43,647 nucleotides of DNA, taken from the NCBI GenBank assembly GCA_946615865.1, contig CAMOIJ010000018.1, positions 1 to 43,647 on the forward strand. The letters are read 5' to 3'. Under the pieces are notes generated by a model. It had not been told where the DNA came from. It did not search any database and was given only the letters and a program-made list of their open reading frames with translations. The position numbers and the translations under genes were made by a program. The stretch is from an uncultured Lachnospiraceae bacterium (GTDB lineage Bacteria; Bacillota; Clostridia; Lachnospirales; Lachnospiraceae). Shown in pieces: positions 33,272-41,936 of the stretch. Each line of letters begins with the position of its first letter. Position 1 is the stretch's first letter.

Positions 33272-36200
33272 TTATTGCATAGATCCGTCGCTTGCGAAAG
33301 TGTAAGTCTTGCCGTCGATCGTTCGTGTTCCGGTGACCATAACTCCGGTTCCGGGATCGAGATAATACCAAGCTTCTTTCTCAGCTACCCACTCCCATCC
33401 GGTGTGCATGTATCCGCTTACAGGATCGAAGTAGTATTTTTTACCGTCGATTCGCTTCCAGCGAAGGAGCATCTGACAGTCATTGTTGAAATAATACTTT
33501 TTGCCGCCAATCGTCTTCCAGCCTTTCGCGCACAGACCGTTAGAGTCAAAATAGTAGATCTCGCCGTCGATATTCTGGAAACAGTTAGTAAGGTAGGAAC
33601 CGCCGACCTTAAACTTCCAGCTGCTTCCGGAAGAGATCCATGTCCCGGAGGAGGCGCTCCTGTAAGAAGCAGTAGTATTTGAAGGCAGGCAGCTGAAGTG
33701 GACTACCTGACGCGCCGTGCTGGGCGCACTGCTGATGATCACGCCGTAACCTGCGGCACACTCAACGACTTTACCGCCGCCGATGTAGATCGCCACATGG
33801 CTGTTGCTACCTGATGTTCCCTTTCCGGTGCAGATAATGTCACCGGGAGAAGCTTTGCTTACATCTGTTCCGATGTTGACGCCGCCCGGATATGTACTGG
33901 GATCGTTGCCCCACTCGTAGGAATGGATGAATTCATCCCCTACAAGGCCGAACTTGTACAGCACGTGATAGACATACCATGAACAGTCCGTCTTGCCGCC
34001 GGCTCTGAGCCTCTTATACCGCAGTCCGTTCGGATCGTCACCGGTAACCGACGAAGCGTAATCGATCTTGCCCACAAAGTATGTGGCGTAGGCGATCATG
34101 GTATTAACAAAAGCTTCATTCCTCTTCGCAGTGGTATTGTAAGGCATATCGCTGTCACTTCCATTGTACCAGCTGTTTATGTGAGAGGACGTCGTATAAA
34201 TGTTATAGTTCCACGAAGGTGTAATGGAAACGCCGGAGGATGAACTGCCTGAAGCTGATCCGGAGGCAGTACCGGAGCCCGAAGTTCCTGCACCGGTCTG
34301 CCCGGAAACTTCTCCGATAAGCGCGCCGCTGCTGTCAAAGTTATAGGTCCTGCCGCCGATACTCTGCTTACCGGTGACCATGACGCCGTTCGAAGCCAGA
34401 TAGTAGGTCTTGCCGCCGTCGGTGAGCCAGCCGGTCTTCATATCGCAGTTTTTCGTATCAAAGAAATACCATTTGCCGCCAATGAACTGCCAGCCTGTCA
34501 CCGCGTAGAAATCGACGGGGGCGAGGTAGTATCTCTTTCCGCCCTGATCCAGCCATCCCTCGAGGAGGTAGCCTGTCTGGGGGCTCAGGTAGTACCACGC
34601 GTTCTTCTCGGATACCCACTCCCATCCTGTGTGCATATGGCCGTCCACGGGATCAAAGAGATATTTCCTACCATTGATCCTCTTCCAGCGCAGGAGCATC
34701 TTTCCGCTGCTGTCAAAATAGTAGGTCTTTCCGCCGACCTTCTGGAAACCGGTGAGCATAATGCAGTTTCCGTCGAATAAATAGGTCTCGCCGTCAATCT
34801 TTCTGAAGCAGTTTTTGAGGTAATTTCCGTTCAGGAGATATTTCCACTTGCCGCCTGTGTATTCCCATTTGGTCACGCCCGATGAAGACGCGGCAGAGGC
34901 AGAGGTGGCAGAGGAGGCTGTGGTTCCTGATCCGCCCGCAGGGGCCTGCCCGACGAGGGCTCCGCTGCTGTTAAAGGTATAAGTCTTTCCTCCGATATTC
35001 TGCTTACCGGTGACCATGACGCCGTTCGAAGCCAGATAGTAGGTCTTGCCGCCGTCGGTGAGCCAGCCGGTCTTCATATCGCAGTTTTTCGTATCAAAGA
35101 AATACCATTTGCCGCCAATGAACTGCCAGCCTGTCACCGCGTAGAAATCGACGGGGGCGAGGTAGTATCTCTTTCCGCCCTGATCCAGCCATCCCTCGAG
35201 GAGGTAGCCTGTCTGGGGGCTCAGGTAGTACCACGCGTTCTTCTCGGATACCCACTCCCATCCTGTGTGCATATGGCCGTCCACGGGATCAAAGAGATAT
35301 TTCCTACCATTGATCCTCTTCCAGCGCAGAAGCATTTTGCCGTCGGAATCGAAGTAATAGGTCTTGCCGCCGATCGATTTGAAACCGGTGGCCCGATATC
35401 CGTTCTGGTCAAAATAGTAAGTATCGCCGTCTATCTTCTGGAACTTATTTGTGCTGTAGGAGCCGTCCTTGTTGCGGTATTTGACGCCGCCGGAGGTCTC
35501 GATAAACTTTGCTACATAAGCGTATCTGGTCGGAAGAACTGTAGACGCGTCTGCAGCTGTTACAGTCGCCGCGCTGCTCTTCATACTCGCCGTGACAACA
35601 TAATCCAAAGCATTGTTGAACTGATAGTTAACAGTATTTACTACCCGGCCGGATCCGTCTTTTATCTGGATATTTACAGAGTTCATATTTCTCTCGCCGG
35701 CTACGCTGATATGACCTGCTTTGACAGAAAATGTGAGCATTCCGTTGTATCTGGTGCTGTAAATGTTGCAGGTGTTTTTGATGCTGTCAATGGCAGACTG
35801 CACCCAGCCTCCGCCGAAGGAGGAGGGACTGTCGCCTACCCAGTTATAGTAAGCAAAAGAGGGATTCACTTTTTTGAGAAAAGAAGCGGTATTGCTGGTA
35901 TTTCCTCCGTGGTGGTTAAACTTAAAGATATCGGCGCCGATATTGATCCCGCTGCTGATGATCTGGTTCTCGGTTTGCTTTTCGATATCTCCGCAGTTGA
36001 GATAGGAGACGGTGCCGGATGTGACCTTAGCCACGAGAGAGTTGTTGTTGATGTAGCTGGCATCGTAAGTGCTGCTGCTGTAGCTGCACCCCCAAAGAAT
36101 AGACACTTTTGCGTTGCCTACAGTGAAGGAAGAGCCTTTTTTCAGATAAACGATCTGCGTCCCCGTATCGTTAGCCGCCTTGACGATATTATCATAGCCG

Positions 36201-36649
36201 TCAAGAAAACTCTTGCAGTAACTGCTGGACTGGGCGCCCTTTTTGAGATAGGCGGGGTCAGGCAGGTAAACCTTGCTTACATTGAACCTGCTGTCATAAA
36301 GGATCGACGGAATCTGATCCATATGATCATAGTGATAGTGGGAAAGATAGATATCAAAATTATAGAAATGATGGTCATCAAGATAGTTTATCAGAGTGTC
36401 GTATTTGTCCCTGATATATGTATCCATCAGAAGATTCTTTCCGCCGCTGGAGACCATAGTTGAGTCGCCCCAATTGCCGGAATCCCCGAAGTCGATCGGA
36501 GTGATCTGCATATTTCCGCTGGCTGCACGAGCCGGAATGGCCGGAGCCAGAGAAGTAAAAGCAGTGAGAAAAGCGATAAAGAGTGTAAATAGAGAACGCG
36601 CTGCATTAAGAAAGAAGCGTTTATTCTCAGGGAATATATGTCTGATCAT
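33272..36649 (-). CDS. Secreted metallo-beta-lactamase-fold / cell-wall-binding repeat / NlpC-P60 protein
   Basis: A 1125-residue exported wall protein. A signal peptide (about 1-43, ending ARA) precedes a metallo-beta-lactamase fold (about 48-320) with HYHYDH (H104, H106, D108, H109), GD at 220-221 and HHGG at 246-249, closest in look to ComEC-like or phosphorylcholine esterase-like hydrolases. Two long blocks of choline/glucan-binding-type repeats (about 395-565 and 600-780, units with GGKTYYFD, GWEWVSEKNAWYY) and Gly/Ser linkers follow. An NlpC/P60 cysteine peptidase domain (about 845-985; C889 in TDCSW, H951 in SNSHVAIY) and a last repeat block (about 1010-1120) end it. Probably a teichoic-acid or peptidoglycan remodelling enzyme held on the wall. 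AGAGG precedes the ATG. Confidence 0.9.
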   Translation of the reverse strand: MIRHIFPENKRFFLNAARSLFTLFIAFLTAFTSLAPAIPARAASGNMQITPIDFGDSGNWGDSTMVSSGGKNLLMDTYIRDKYDTLINYLDDHHFYNFDIYLSHYHYDHMDQIPSILYDSRFNVSKVYLPDPAYLKKGAQSSSYCKSFLDGYDNIVKAANDTGTQIVYLKKGSSFTVGNAKVSILWGCSYSSSTYDASYINNNSLVAKVTSGTVSYLNCGDIEKQTENQIISSGINIGADIFKFNHHGGNTSNTASFLKKVNPSFAYYNWVGDSPSSFGGGWVQSAIDSIKNTCNIYSTRYNGMLTFSVKAGHISVAGERNMNSVNIQIKDGSGRVVNTVNYQFNNALDYVVTASMKSSAATVTAADASTVLPTRYAYVAKFIETSGGVKYRNKDGSYSTNKFQKIDGDTYYFDQNGYRATGFKSIGGKTYYFDSDGKMLLRWKRINGRKYLFDPVDGHMHTGWEWVSEKNAWYYLSPQTGYLLEGWLDQGGKRYYLAPVDFYAVTGWQFIGGKWYFFDTKNCDMKTGWLTDGGKTYYLASNGVMVTGKQNIGGKTYTFNSSGALVGQAPAGGSGTTASSATSASAASSSGVTKWEYTGGKWKYLLNGNYLKNCFRKIDGETYLFDGNCIMLTGFQKVGGKTYYFDSSGKMLLRWKRINGRKYLFDPVDGHMHTGWEWVSEKNAWYYLSPQTGYLLEGWLDQGGKRYYLAPVDFYAVTGWQFIGGKWYFFDTKNCDMKTGWLTDGGKTYYLASNGVMVTGKQSIGGRTYNFDSSGALIGEVSGQTGAGTSGSGTASGSASGSSSSGVSITPSWNYNIYTTSSHINSWYNGSDSDMPYNTTAKRNEAFVNTMIAYATYFVGKIDYASSVTGDDPNGLRYKRLRAGGKTDCSWYVYHVLYKFGLVGDEFIHSYEWGNDPSTYPGGVNIGTDVSKASPGDIICTGKGTSGSNSHVAIYIGGGKVVECAAGYGVIISSAPSTARQVVHFSCLPSNTTASYRSASSGTWISSGSSWKFKVGGSYLTNCFQNIDGEIYYFDSNGLCAKGWKTIGGKKYYFNNDCQMLLRWKRIDGKKYYFDPVSGYMHTGWEWVAEKEAWYYLDPGTGVMVTGTRTIDGKTYTFASDGSMQ
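34363..34693 (-). repeat. Perfect 331-bp direct repeat, copy 2 (of the gene order)
   Basis: Identical base for base to 34999-35329, 636 bp away, within the wall-protein gene. It encodes part of a repeat block from about GWEWVSEKN to ASNGVMVTGKQ. Flanking repeat units differ, so exchange was confined to this stretch. Confidence 0.95.
34999..35329 (-). repeat. Perfect 331-bp direct repeat, copy 1 (of the gene order)
   Basis: First copy in the direction of transcription; same sequence as 34363-34693. Mismatches resume at once at both ends (34362/34998 and 34694/35330). Confidence 0.95.
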
Positions 36650-36720
36650 AGTTACCTCTGTCTGCCCGCACCGGACGGCGGACGGATTATTCTGATATTT
36701 AAATACGCATTACCAGAATA

Positions 36721-36749
36721 AGGATAACATATAATTACAGAAATGTTAA
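36721..36749 (-). promoter_or_regulatory. Possible promoter of the wall-protein gene
   Basis: Minus-strand TTAACA (36749-36744), 17 nt, TATCCT (36726-36721) in an AT-rich 139-nt gap. Moderate match only. Confidence 0.4.
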
Positions 36750-36788
36750 GAAAAAATAAAAAAATATTGTAATTAATTAAGAATATGT

Positions 36789-37223
36789 CTATTTCTGTGA
36801 CGAATGATGTAATTTATATAGCGCGATAACACCTGCGGAATACATTACAAGACCTGCAGCAAGCAGAAATCCTCCCGCATTCATAAGAACCTGTTGATAA
36901 ACAGAAGAGTTGCCGGCGATCTCAAATACTCCACGAAGGAGATTGCTTACTGTAACAGCGGCAGCTCCGGTATTCCATAGCAGAGATGAGATGAGGCTGG
37001 GACCCGGCAGAGGCGGGATGAGCAGTAAAATACCGCAGGGAATGACACACAGCGCGAGGGGCCAGATGAACAGGAAAGTCATGAAAGGAGAGCGCACTCC
37101 GTGTGAAAACTGATCGTAAACCAGAAAGAAAAGCAGGCAGAACAAAGAGCAGAATACAGAGGTCATGAGCATTCGTTTAAGTTCGCCGATGTTTTTTTCA
37201 CTTACTAATATAGACGATATCAC
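36789..37223 (-). CDS. Small polytopic membrane protein, not recognised
   Basis: About 144 residues with four hydrophobic helices: SVFCSLFCLLFFLVY, FMTFLFIWPLALCVIPCGILLLI, a central segment around LLWNTGAAAVTVSNLL, and GGFLLAAGLVMYSAGVIALY. I do not recognise the family. The start is uncertain. A GTG at 37223 has AAAGGGG five bases ahead and overlaps the upstream gene by 26 nt, so coupled translation is likely; an ATG at 37172 has no Shine-Dalgarno. It lies between the phosphodiester glycosidase-family gene and the wall-protein gene, all on the minus strand, which hints at envelope work. Confidence 0.65.
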   Translation of the reverse strand: MISSILVSEKNIGELKRMLMTSVFCSLFCLLFFLVYDQFSHGVRSPFMTFLFIWPLALCVIPCGILLLIPPLPGPSLISSLLWNTGAAAVTVSNLLRGVFEIAGNSSVYQQVLMNAGGFLLAAGLVMYSAGVIALYKLHHSSQK

Positions 37224-38217
37224 TGATACCCCTTTCTGCGATCGTATCGCCGAATGTAGTGGGATGATTAAGAACTTTTCCGTTAAACCACATAGTGGAG
37301 GAACCGCCTCCGTCAAGATTATAAGCTGTGACGCATCCGAGGTCCTTCATCAAGTGAGCGAGTTCCAAAAGAGAGAGACCGACGCTTTCATCTGTTCTCC
37401 CGTCGGAGACAACAAAAAGATAATGGAGGGGCGAGATCACACCGAAGGCGGTCCTGGGATTGGTGACCTGAGCTCTCTTTACTTCCTCACCTTCTACTAC
37501 AGAGATTTCGCCGTCAATCACGAGTCCGGGACCAAAAGAGAAGATATCTTCGGCTCCTGAATCCCAGATCTCTTCGGCGGTAAGATCCGCTTCCCTGACT
37601 ATGTCGACAGCGCCGTTCTCGTACAGGACGAGATCCTCCTGATTCGGGTCCTTAGCCGGAACAGAGCGGTAAAGATAGCCGTTCCTGATGACATAACCGG
37701 TATCCCTGAATCCGTAATAGTCCCCGTTGATCGCCAGTATGGCGTCGTTCTGTTCCGCCATGGAAGAGGTTGTGTCGGTCAGATTCCGGCCAAAAGATCC
37801 TTCAGCGAGAGCTGTTTTGAGGTAAGCGGGATCATCTATGACGACATCCGCGATGTAGATATCTGTATACAAAGTCCTCATGTACCTGATCTCAATGGAA
37901 ACTTCGCCATTATTATAGGAAGTATCTGTGATGACCGGATCAGTCAACAATCTTATGCGCTCCTCCTCCCTGTCAGCTTCTGAGAGAGTCCCAGGATCTG
38001 CGTCGCCTTCGGAGGTTTCTCCTTCCGGGGCAGTCTCAACAACTATATCAGCCGCAGTAATTATATCTCGGGGAATGACAAAGGCGTCGAGCAGCGTCCA
38101 AAGACTCCAGAGCAGGATCAGTACAAATGATACCGCGTACCATCTGCGTGAAAATCGTTTCCTGAAGGAAGCGGACATATTATCGATTTCAGTCTTTCCG
38201 GATTTCCTTTTTCTCAT
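37198..38217 (-). CDS. Phosphodiester glycosidase family protein (NAGPA domain)
   Basis: A 339-residue protein with a basic N-terminus, one membrane helix (about 27-47, WYAVSFVLILLWSLWTLLDAF) and an extracellular NAGPA/PF09992 domain. Family marks are LAINGDYYGFRDTGYVIRNG, NPRTAFGVI and the Gly-rich YNLDGGGSSTMWFNG, ending RGISDIVYI. In animals the domain removes GlcNAc from phosphodiesters; bacterial members (such as B. subtilis YoeB-unrelated spore and wall proteins) are suspected to act on sugar-phosphate polymers such as teichoic acids, so substrate is unknown. No strong Shine-Dalgarno before the ATG at 38217. First gene of the minus-strand envelope cluster, with a minus-strand -10 TATAAT at 38270-38265. 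Confidence 0.88.
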   Translation of the reverse strand: MRKRKSGKTEIDNMSASFRKRFSRRWYAVSFVLILLWSLWTLLDAFVIPRDIITAADIVVETAPEGETSEGDADPGTLSEADREEERIRLLTDPVITDTSYNNGEVSIEIRYMRTLYTDIYIADVVIDDPAYLKTALAEGSFGRNLTDTTSSMAEQNDAILAINGDYYGFRDTGYVIRNGYLYRSVPAKDPNQEDLVLYENGAVDIVREADLTAEEIWDSGAEDIFSFGPGLVIDGEISVVEGEEVKRAQVTNPRTAFGVISPLHYLFVVSDGRTDESVGLSLLELAHLMKDLGCVTAYNLDGGGSSTMWFNGKVLNHPTTFGDTIAERGISDIVYISK

Positions 38218-38264
38218 GTTTTAATTACGATCCTTTAATATTCTGCTGCATACATCAGGTTTAT

Positions 38265-38270
38265 ATTATA
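38265..38270 (-). promoter_or_regulatory. -10 element of the minus-strand envelope cluster
   Basis: Perfect TATAAT on the minus strand, 48 nt before the ATG; no clear -35. It lies back to back with the pbp promoter in the 177-nt divergent region 38218-38394. Confidence 0.45.
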
Positions 38271-38342
38271 GCGCGTTTGCATATAAAGAAAACCAAAATA
38301 AAGTGACATTTTTGTGAAGTCCTTTATTATGGGGAATTCTTT

Positions 38343-38351
38343 TGCTATAAT
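38343..38351 (+). promoter_or_regulatory. Extended -10 promoter of the penicillin-binding protein gene
   Basis: TGCTATAAT, perfect extended -10 with weak -35, 44 nt before the ATG. Confidence 0.6.
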
Positions 38352-38394
38352 ACAAAGATGAATTTGCATCTAGGAAAGGAATAGGTTCATTTAT

Positions 38395-40920
38395 ATGAAT
38401 TTTGGAAGGAGAGGAATTCGAAGCAGGCAGGATTACCTTGCGTCAAAGAGCAGAAAAAGGATAAAGAAGATCATCCTGGGTGTCTCCCAGCTTTTACTGG
38501 TAGGCGTGATCGGGCTCTGCGTTGCAGGTGCAAGTCTTGCGGCAGGCGTATTCCGAGGCGTGATAGACAGCGCCCCTAATCAGACAGTTATCGATGTCAG
38601 CCCCAAGGGATTCTCATCCTTTGTGTACGATTCACAGAACAATGAGGTCGCGAAACTGGTTTCCGCGGATTCCAACCGAATCCCGGTCTCCGGAGATATG
38701 ATCACAGACAATCTCGCCCATGCGTTTGTGGCCATCGAAGATGAACGTTTTTATGAACATAAGGGGATTGACGCTCCCGGTATTCTCCGAGCAGCTGTGA
38801 TCGGCGTGACTTCGGGGAATTTTTCCGAGGGAGCCAGTACGATCACGCAGCAGCTGATCAAAAACAATGTTTTTACGGAATGGACGAACGAGACCAGTGT
38901 CGAGAGGATTAAGAGAAAGCTTCAGGAACAGTATCTTGCGATCGAACTGGAGAAGAATATGAGCAAGGACACGATCCTGCTCAACTATCTTAATACGATC
39001 AACCTCGGACACGGCACTCTCGGAGTGGAAGCCGCTTCCCAGCGCTATTTTGACAAATCGTGCAACGAGCTTACGGTATCCGAGTGCGCGGTGCTTGCGA
39101 GCATTCCCCAGAACCCCACTCAGTTTGACCCGGTCATTTATCCTGAGCAGAACGGGCAGAGAAGAGAGGTAGTGCTTCAGTACATGCTCAATCAGGGATA
39201 CCTGTCGCAGGAGGACTACGAAGCGGCGCTGGCAGACGACGTATATTCCAGGATCAGGGAAGTGAATATTGAGAAGCAGGTGGAAGACAACAGGATCAAC
39301 TCCTACTTTGTCGACGCGCTTCAGAACCAGCTCCTCAAGGATCTGCAGGATGACGCGGGAAAAACGGAGGAAGAGGCATATTCGCTTCTTTACAGCGGCG
39401 GTCTCAAGATCTATTCGACGCTCGATCCTGAGATACAGAGAATATGCGATGAGCAGTGCAGCGAGGACTCCGGCAATTTCCCGGACAGGGTCAAATACAT
39501 GCTCAGCTATAAGCTCTCCGTGATCAACGAGGACGGTAGCACATCCAACTATGACAGCAACAGTCTCGCTAACTGGCTGGCAGAGCAGGGATGGGACGCC
39601 GATCTGATGTACAGTTCCAAAGAGGACGCCCAAAGCGATATCGAGGACTTCCGGTATTCAGTTATGTCAAATCCGGATACCCAGAAGTATACAGAGAGCG
39701 TCAACCTGGCACCTCAGCCTGAGATTTCTCTGACGATCGAGGATCAGTCCACCGGGCATGTGCTGGCTATGGTGGGCGGACGAGGAGACAAGGAAGCTAA
39801 CAGGACGCTCAACAGAGCTACCGATACGCTCCGTCAGCCCGGATCTACTTTTAAAGTCATTACGACATATGCTCCTGCCCTTGAGACAGGAGAATTCACA
39901 CTTGCGTCTTCCGAGGACGACGCGCCCTTCGAATATGACAGCGGCGTTCCGGTGAGAAACTGGTACAAGGGTTACAGGGGGCTGTCAACTCTCAGAGAGG
40001 GAATTGTACAGTCCATGAATATCGTCACTGTAAAAGTCCTCACCAAACTCGGCCCCAGGGTCGGCTATGATTTCGCTCAGCAATTTGGTATTTCCACATT
40101 GGTGGACGGCGTTACTATTAACGGCAGTACCTTTACGGACGTCAATCAGACCCTCGCGCTCGGCGGTATCACATATGGCGTAAAGAACATTGAGCTCAAC
40201 GCAGCTTACGCGACGATCGCCAATGGCGGATATTATATTGAGCCCAAGATGTACACGCAGGTCTATGACCACGAGGGAAATCTCCTTCTGGACAGCGCAA
40301 GTACAGCGGCACAGAGGAGAGTTCTCAAGGAGAGGACAGCATGGCTGCTCACCTCCGCGATGGAAGACGTAATATCGTCAGGAACAGGAAGAAGCGCAGA
40401 CTTCTCATCCACTATGACGGCAGGTAAGACCGGAACTACATCGGATGAAAACGACGTGTGGTTCTGCGGTTATACTCCCAGATATACAGCTACAGTCTGG
40501 GCGGGATATGACAACAATGAGGATCTGACGACTTCTGAGGAGCAGAACCTTGCAAAGTATATTTGGAAGCAGGTCATGCAGGAACTTCCGGGCAATCAGG
40601 AGTGGGAAGACTTCCCTCAACCCGACGGAATCGTACAGAGAACGGTGTGCCAGGTTTCCGGTCAGCTCCCTCTCAGCGGCGTGTGCCCTTCGGTCAGGGA
40701 ATTCTTTGACGAAGACTCTTACTTCGACGACGAGTACTGCGATTATCACTATGAGGAGTACCTCGAGATGAAGCGCAGAGAGGAAGAGGAGCGCAGAAAG
40801 GCCGAAGAGGAGGCCAAGAAGGCGGCGGAGGAAGCTGCCAAGAAGGCGGCAGAGGAAGCTGCTAAGAATGCGGCGCAGACACAGACGCCCGCGACAACGC
40901 CCACTGCACCTACTCAATAA
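38395..40920 (+). CDS. Class A penicillin-binding protein (glycosyltransferase/transpeptidase, PBP1A-type)
   Basis: Membrane-anchored bifunctional peptidoglycan synthase, 841 residues. A basic cytoplasmic tail and one transmembrane helix (about 25-52) precede the GT51 glycosyltransferase with catalytic E115 in IEDERFYEH and the EGASTITQQLIKN motif. The transpeptidase domain has S484-TF-K487, S540-M-N542 and K678-T-G680. The C-terminus (from about 790) is a low-complexity Lys/Glu/Ala tract, with two exact KKAAEEAA units, and a Thr/Pro end. The AAAGGA at 38375-38380 is 14 nt from the ATG, a long gap. Divergent from the phosphodiester glycosidase gene and followed by tRNA-Thr. Confidence 0.96.
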   Translation: MNFGRRGIRSRQDYLASKSRKRIKKIILGVSQLLLVGVIGLCVAGASLAAGVFRGVIDSAPNQTVIDVSPKGFSSFVYDSQNNEVAKLVSADSNRIPVSGDMITDNLAHAFVAIEDERFYEHKGIDAPGILRAAVIGVTSGNFSEGASTITQQLIKNNVFTEWTNETSVERIKRKLQEQYLAIELEKNMSKDTILLNYLNTINLGHGTLGVEAASQRYFDKSCNELTVSECAVLASIPQNPTQFDPVIYPEQNGQRREVVLQYMLNQGYLSQEDYEAALADDVYSRIREVNIEKQVEDNRINSYFVDALQNQLLKDLQDDAGKTEEEAYSLLYSGGLKIYSTLDPEIQRICDEQCSEDSGNFPDRVKYMLSYKLSVINEDGSTSNYDSNSLANWLAEQGWDADLMYSSKEDAQSDIEDFRYSVMSNPDTQKYTESVNLAPQPEISLTIEDQSTGHVLAMVGGRGDKEANRTLNRATDTLRQPGSTFKVITTYAPALETGEFTLASSEDDAPFEYDSGVPVRNWYKGYRGLSTLREGIVQSMNIVTVKVLTKLGPRVGYDFAQQFGISTLVDGVTINGSTFTDVNQTLALGGITYGVKNIELNAAYATIANGGYYIEPKMYTQVYDHEGNLLLDSASTAAQRRVLKERTAWLLTSAMEDVISSGTGRSADFSSTMTAGKTGTTSDENDVWFCGYTPRYTATVWAGYDNNEDLTTSEEQNLAKYIWKQVMQELPGNQEWEDFPQPDGIVQRTVCQVSGQLPLSGVCPSVREFFDEDSYFDDEYCDYHYEEYLEMKRREEEERRKAEEEAKKAAEEAAKKAAEEAAKNAAQTQTPATTPTAPTQ

Positions 40921-40936
40921 ATTCGTTTAATTTTGT

Positions 40937-40965
40937 TTGACAAGCCAGTACTGCTGTGCTATGAT
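40937..40965 (+). promoter_or_regulatory. Promoter of tRNA-Thr
   Basis: TTGACA (40937-40942), 17 nt, TATGAT (40960-40965), with TGC just before the -10. A near-ideal stable-RNA promoter, ending 29 nt before the tRNA. Confidence 0.88.
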
Positions 40966-40994
40966 ACACATGTTGTCGCCAAGACAATATGTAA

Positions 40995-41067
40995 GCTGGC
41001 ATAGCACAGTCGGTAGTGCGTCGCATTGGTAGTGCGGAGGTCACGAGTTCGATTCTCGTTGCCAGCT
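40995..41067 (+). tRNA. tRNA-Thr (anticodon GGT)
   Basis: 73 nt without encoded CCA. Acceptor GCTGGCA/TGCCAGC, D stem GCAC/GTGC, anticodon stem TCGCA/TGCGG (terminal T-G pair) with loop TTGGTAG, T stem ACGAG/CTCGT with loop TTCGATT, discriminator T. Anticodon GGT reads ACC/ACU threonine codons. Its own promoter lies just upstream and a terminator just downstream. Confidence 0.95.
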
Positions 41068-41072
41068 TTTTT

Positions 41073-41114
41073 GAAACCCGAAAGCGTTAATATGCAGCGC
41101 TTTCGGGTTTCTTT
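41073..41114 (+). terminator. Rho-independent terminator after tRNA-Thr
   Basis: GAAACCCGAAAGCG (41073-41086) pairs with CGCTTTCGGGTTTC (41098-41111), followed by a short TTT. Confidence 0.85.
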
Positions 41115-41146
41115 CGCAGAGGGGTTGTTTTTGCACGGAGGTCGGC

Positions 41147-41797
41147 ATGGCTCTGGAAAAAGAATATCTGACTGTGAGAAGTATAGGAAAGGGAGAGTAT
41201 ACAGAGAAGAAATCCCGTTTTCTGGGGGAGATCCATCCCGTTTCGACTGAAGAAGAGGCGGCCGCCGTAGTAGCGCAGGCCAGGAAACGCTATTACGACG
41301 CAAGGCACCACTGTTATGCCTGGATTCTTGGCGAAGACGGCTCTGTCAAAAAAGCGTCGGACGACGGGGAACCGTCAGGAACAGCAGGCGTTCCGATGCT
41401 TAAGGTATTGGACGGCGCGGGGATCAGAAACGCCGTAGTTGTGGTAACACGATATTTTGGCGGAACACTTCTGGGAACAGGAGGGCTTGTGCGCTCCTAT
41501 ACGCAGGCAGCCCAGGCGGCTCTTCTAAACGCGCAGATAGCCAGGATGTGCAAGTGCAGGGTGATCGGCGTGGAGATCGATTACAGTCTGCTGGACAAAA
41601 GCTTGTATTACTTAAAACAGCAGAAGATCGAGCCATATGACAGAGTTTACACAGATAAGGTTTCTTTCATGATAACTGTCAGGGAAGACCGCGCGGACCA
41701 GATCTGCAGCGGGCTTACGGCGCTTTCGGGAGCGGCTGCGGAGATCATCACCGTCGAGGAGGGCTTTTTCCCTTTGGATATCGATGGGGCTGATTGA
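41147..41797 (+). CDS. YigZ/IMPACT (UPF0029) family protein
   Basis: A 216-residue protein. The N-terminal UPF0029/IMPACT domain has KKSRFLGEIHPV, HHCYAWILG, DDGEPSGTAGVPML and the RYFGGTLLGTGGLVRSY loop; a small C-terminal DUF1949 domain follows. E. coli YigZ has a ribosomal-protein S5 domain 2-like fold; a role in stress or translation control is suspected but not settled, so no function is assigned. GGAGG precedes the ATG. It stands between tRNA-Thr and the mgtE leader. Confidence 0.93.
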   Translation: MALEKEYLTVRSIGKGEYTEKKSRFLGEIHPVSTEEEAAAVVAQARKRYYDARHHCYAWILGEDGSVKKASDDGEPSGTAGVPMLKVLDGAGIRNAVVVVTRYFGGTLLGTGGLVRSYTQAAQAALLNAQIARMCKCRVIGVEIDYSLLDKSLYYLKQQKIEPYDRVYTDKVSFMITVREDRADQICSGLTALSGAAAEIITVEEGFFPLDIDGAD

Positions 41798-41847
41798 CAA
41801 AGAAATTTCGAGAGACTAAACTGAACAGGAAACAGATCCCGAGTAAG

Positions 41848-41936
41848 AGAGGAGGTGGTCTTTGTGGATAGAAGTACATATAGTTCCGGTACAGATAATC
41901 CCCTTCCACGAACGCGGAGTAACAGAGGTCACCTGA
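41848..41936 (+). promoter_or_regulatory. Possible structured leader with a short ORF upstream of mgtE
   Basis: AGAGGAGG (41848-41855) is followed by TTG at 41862, opening a 24-codon frame that stops at 41936, 16 nt before the mgtE ATG. A GTG at 41864 could open another frame that runs into mgtE. The same stretch can fold: TTTGTGG (41861-41867) with CCACGAA (41906-41912), GGTG (41854-41857) with CACC (41930-41933), and an inner GTAC/GTAC hairpin. It does not show the conserved M-box motifs. Coding or regulatory use is inferred only. Confidence 0.3.

Noticed and set aside
34363..35329. CRISPR or insertion sequence as the source of the 331-bp repeat
   Set aside because: Both copies lie in frame within one gene and encode the same wall-binding repeat units; no transposase or short regular spacers.
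35267..36463. 398-codon plus-strand frame within the wall-protein gene
   Set aside because: Antisense to the metallo-beta-lactamase and repeat region; no start signal or domain.
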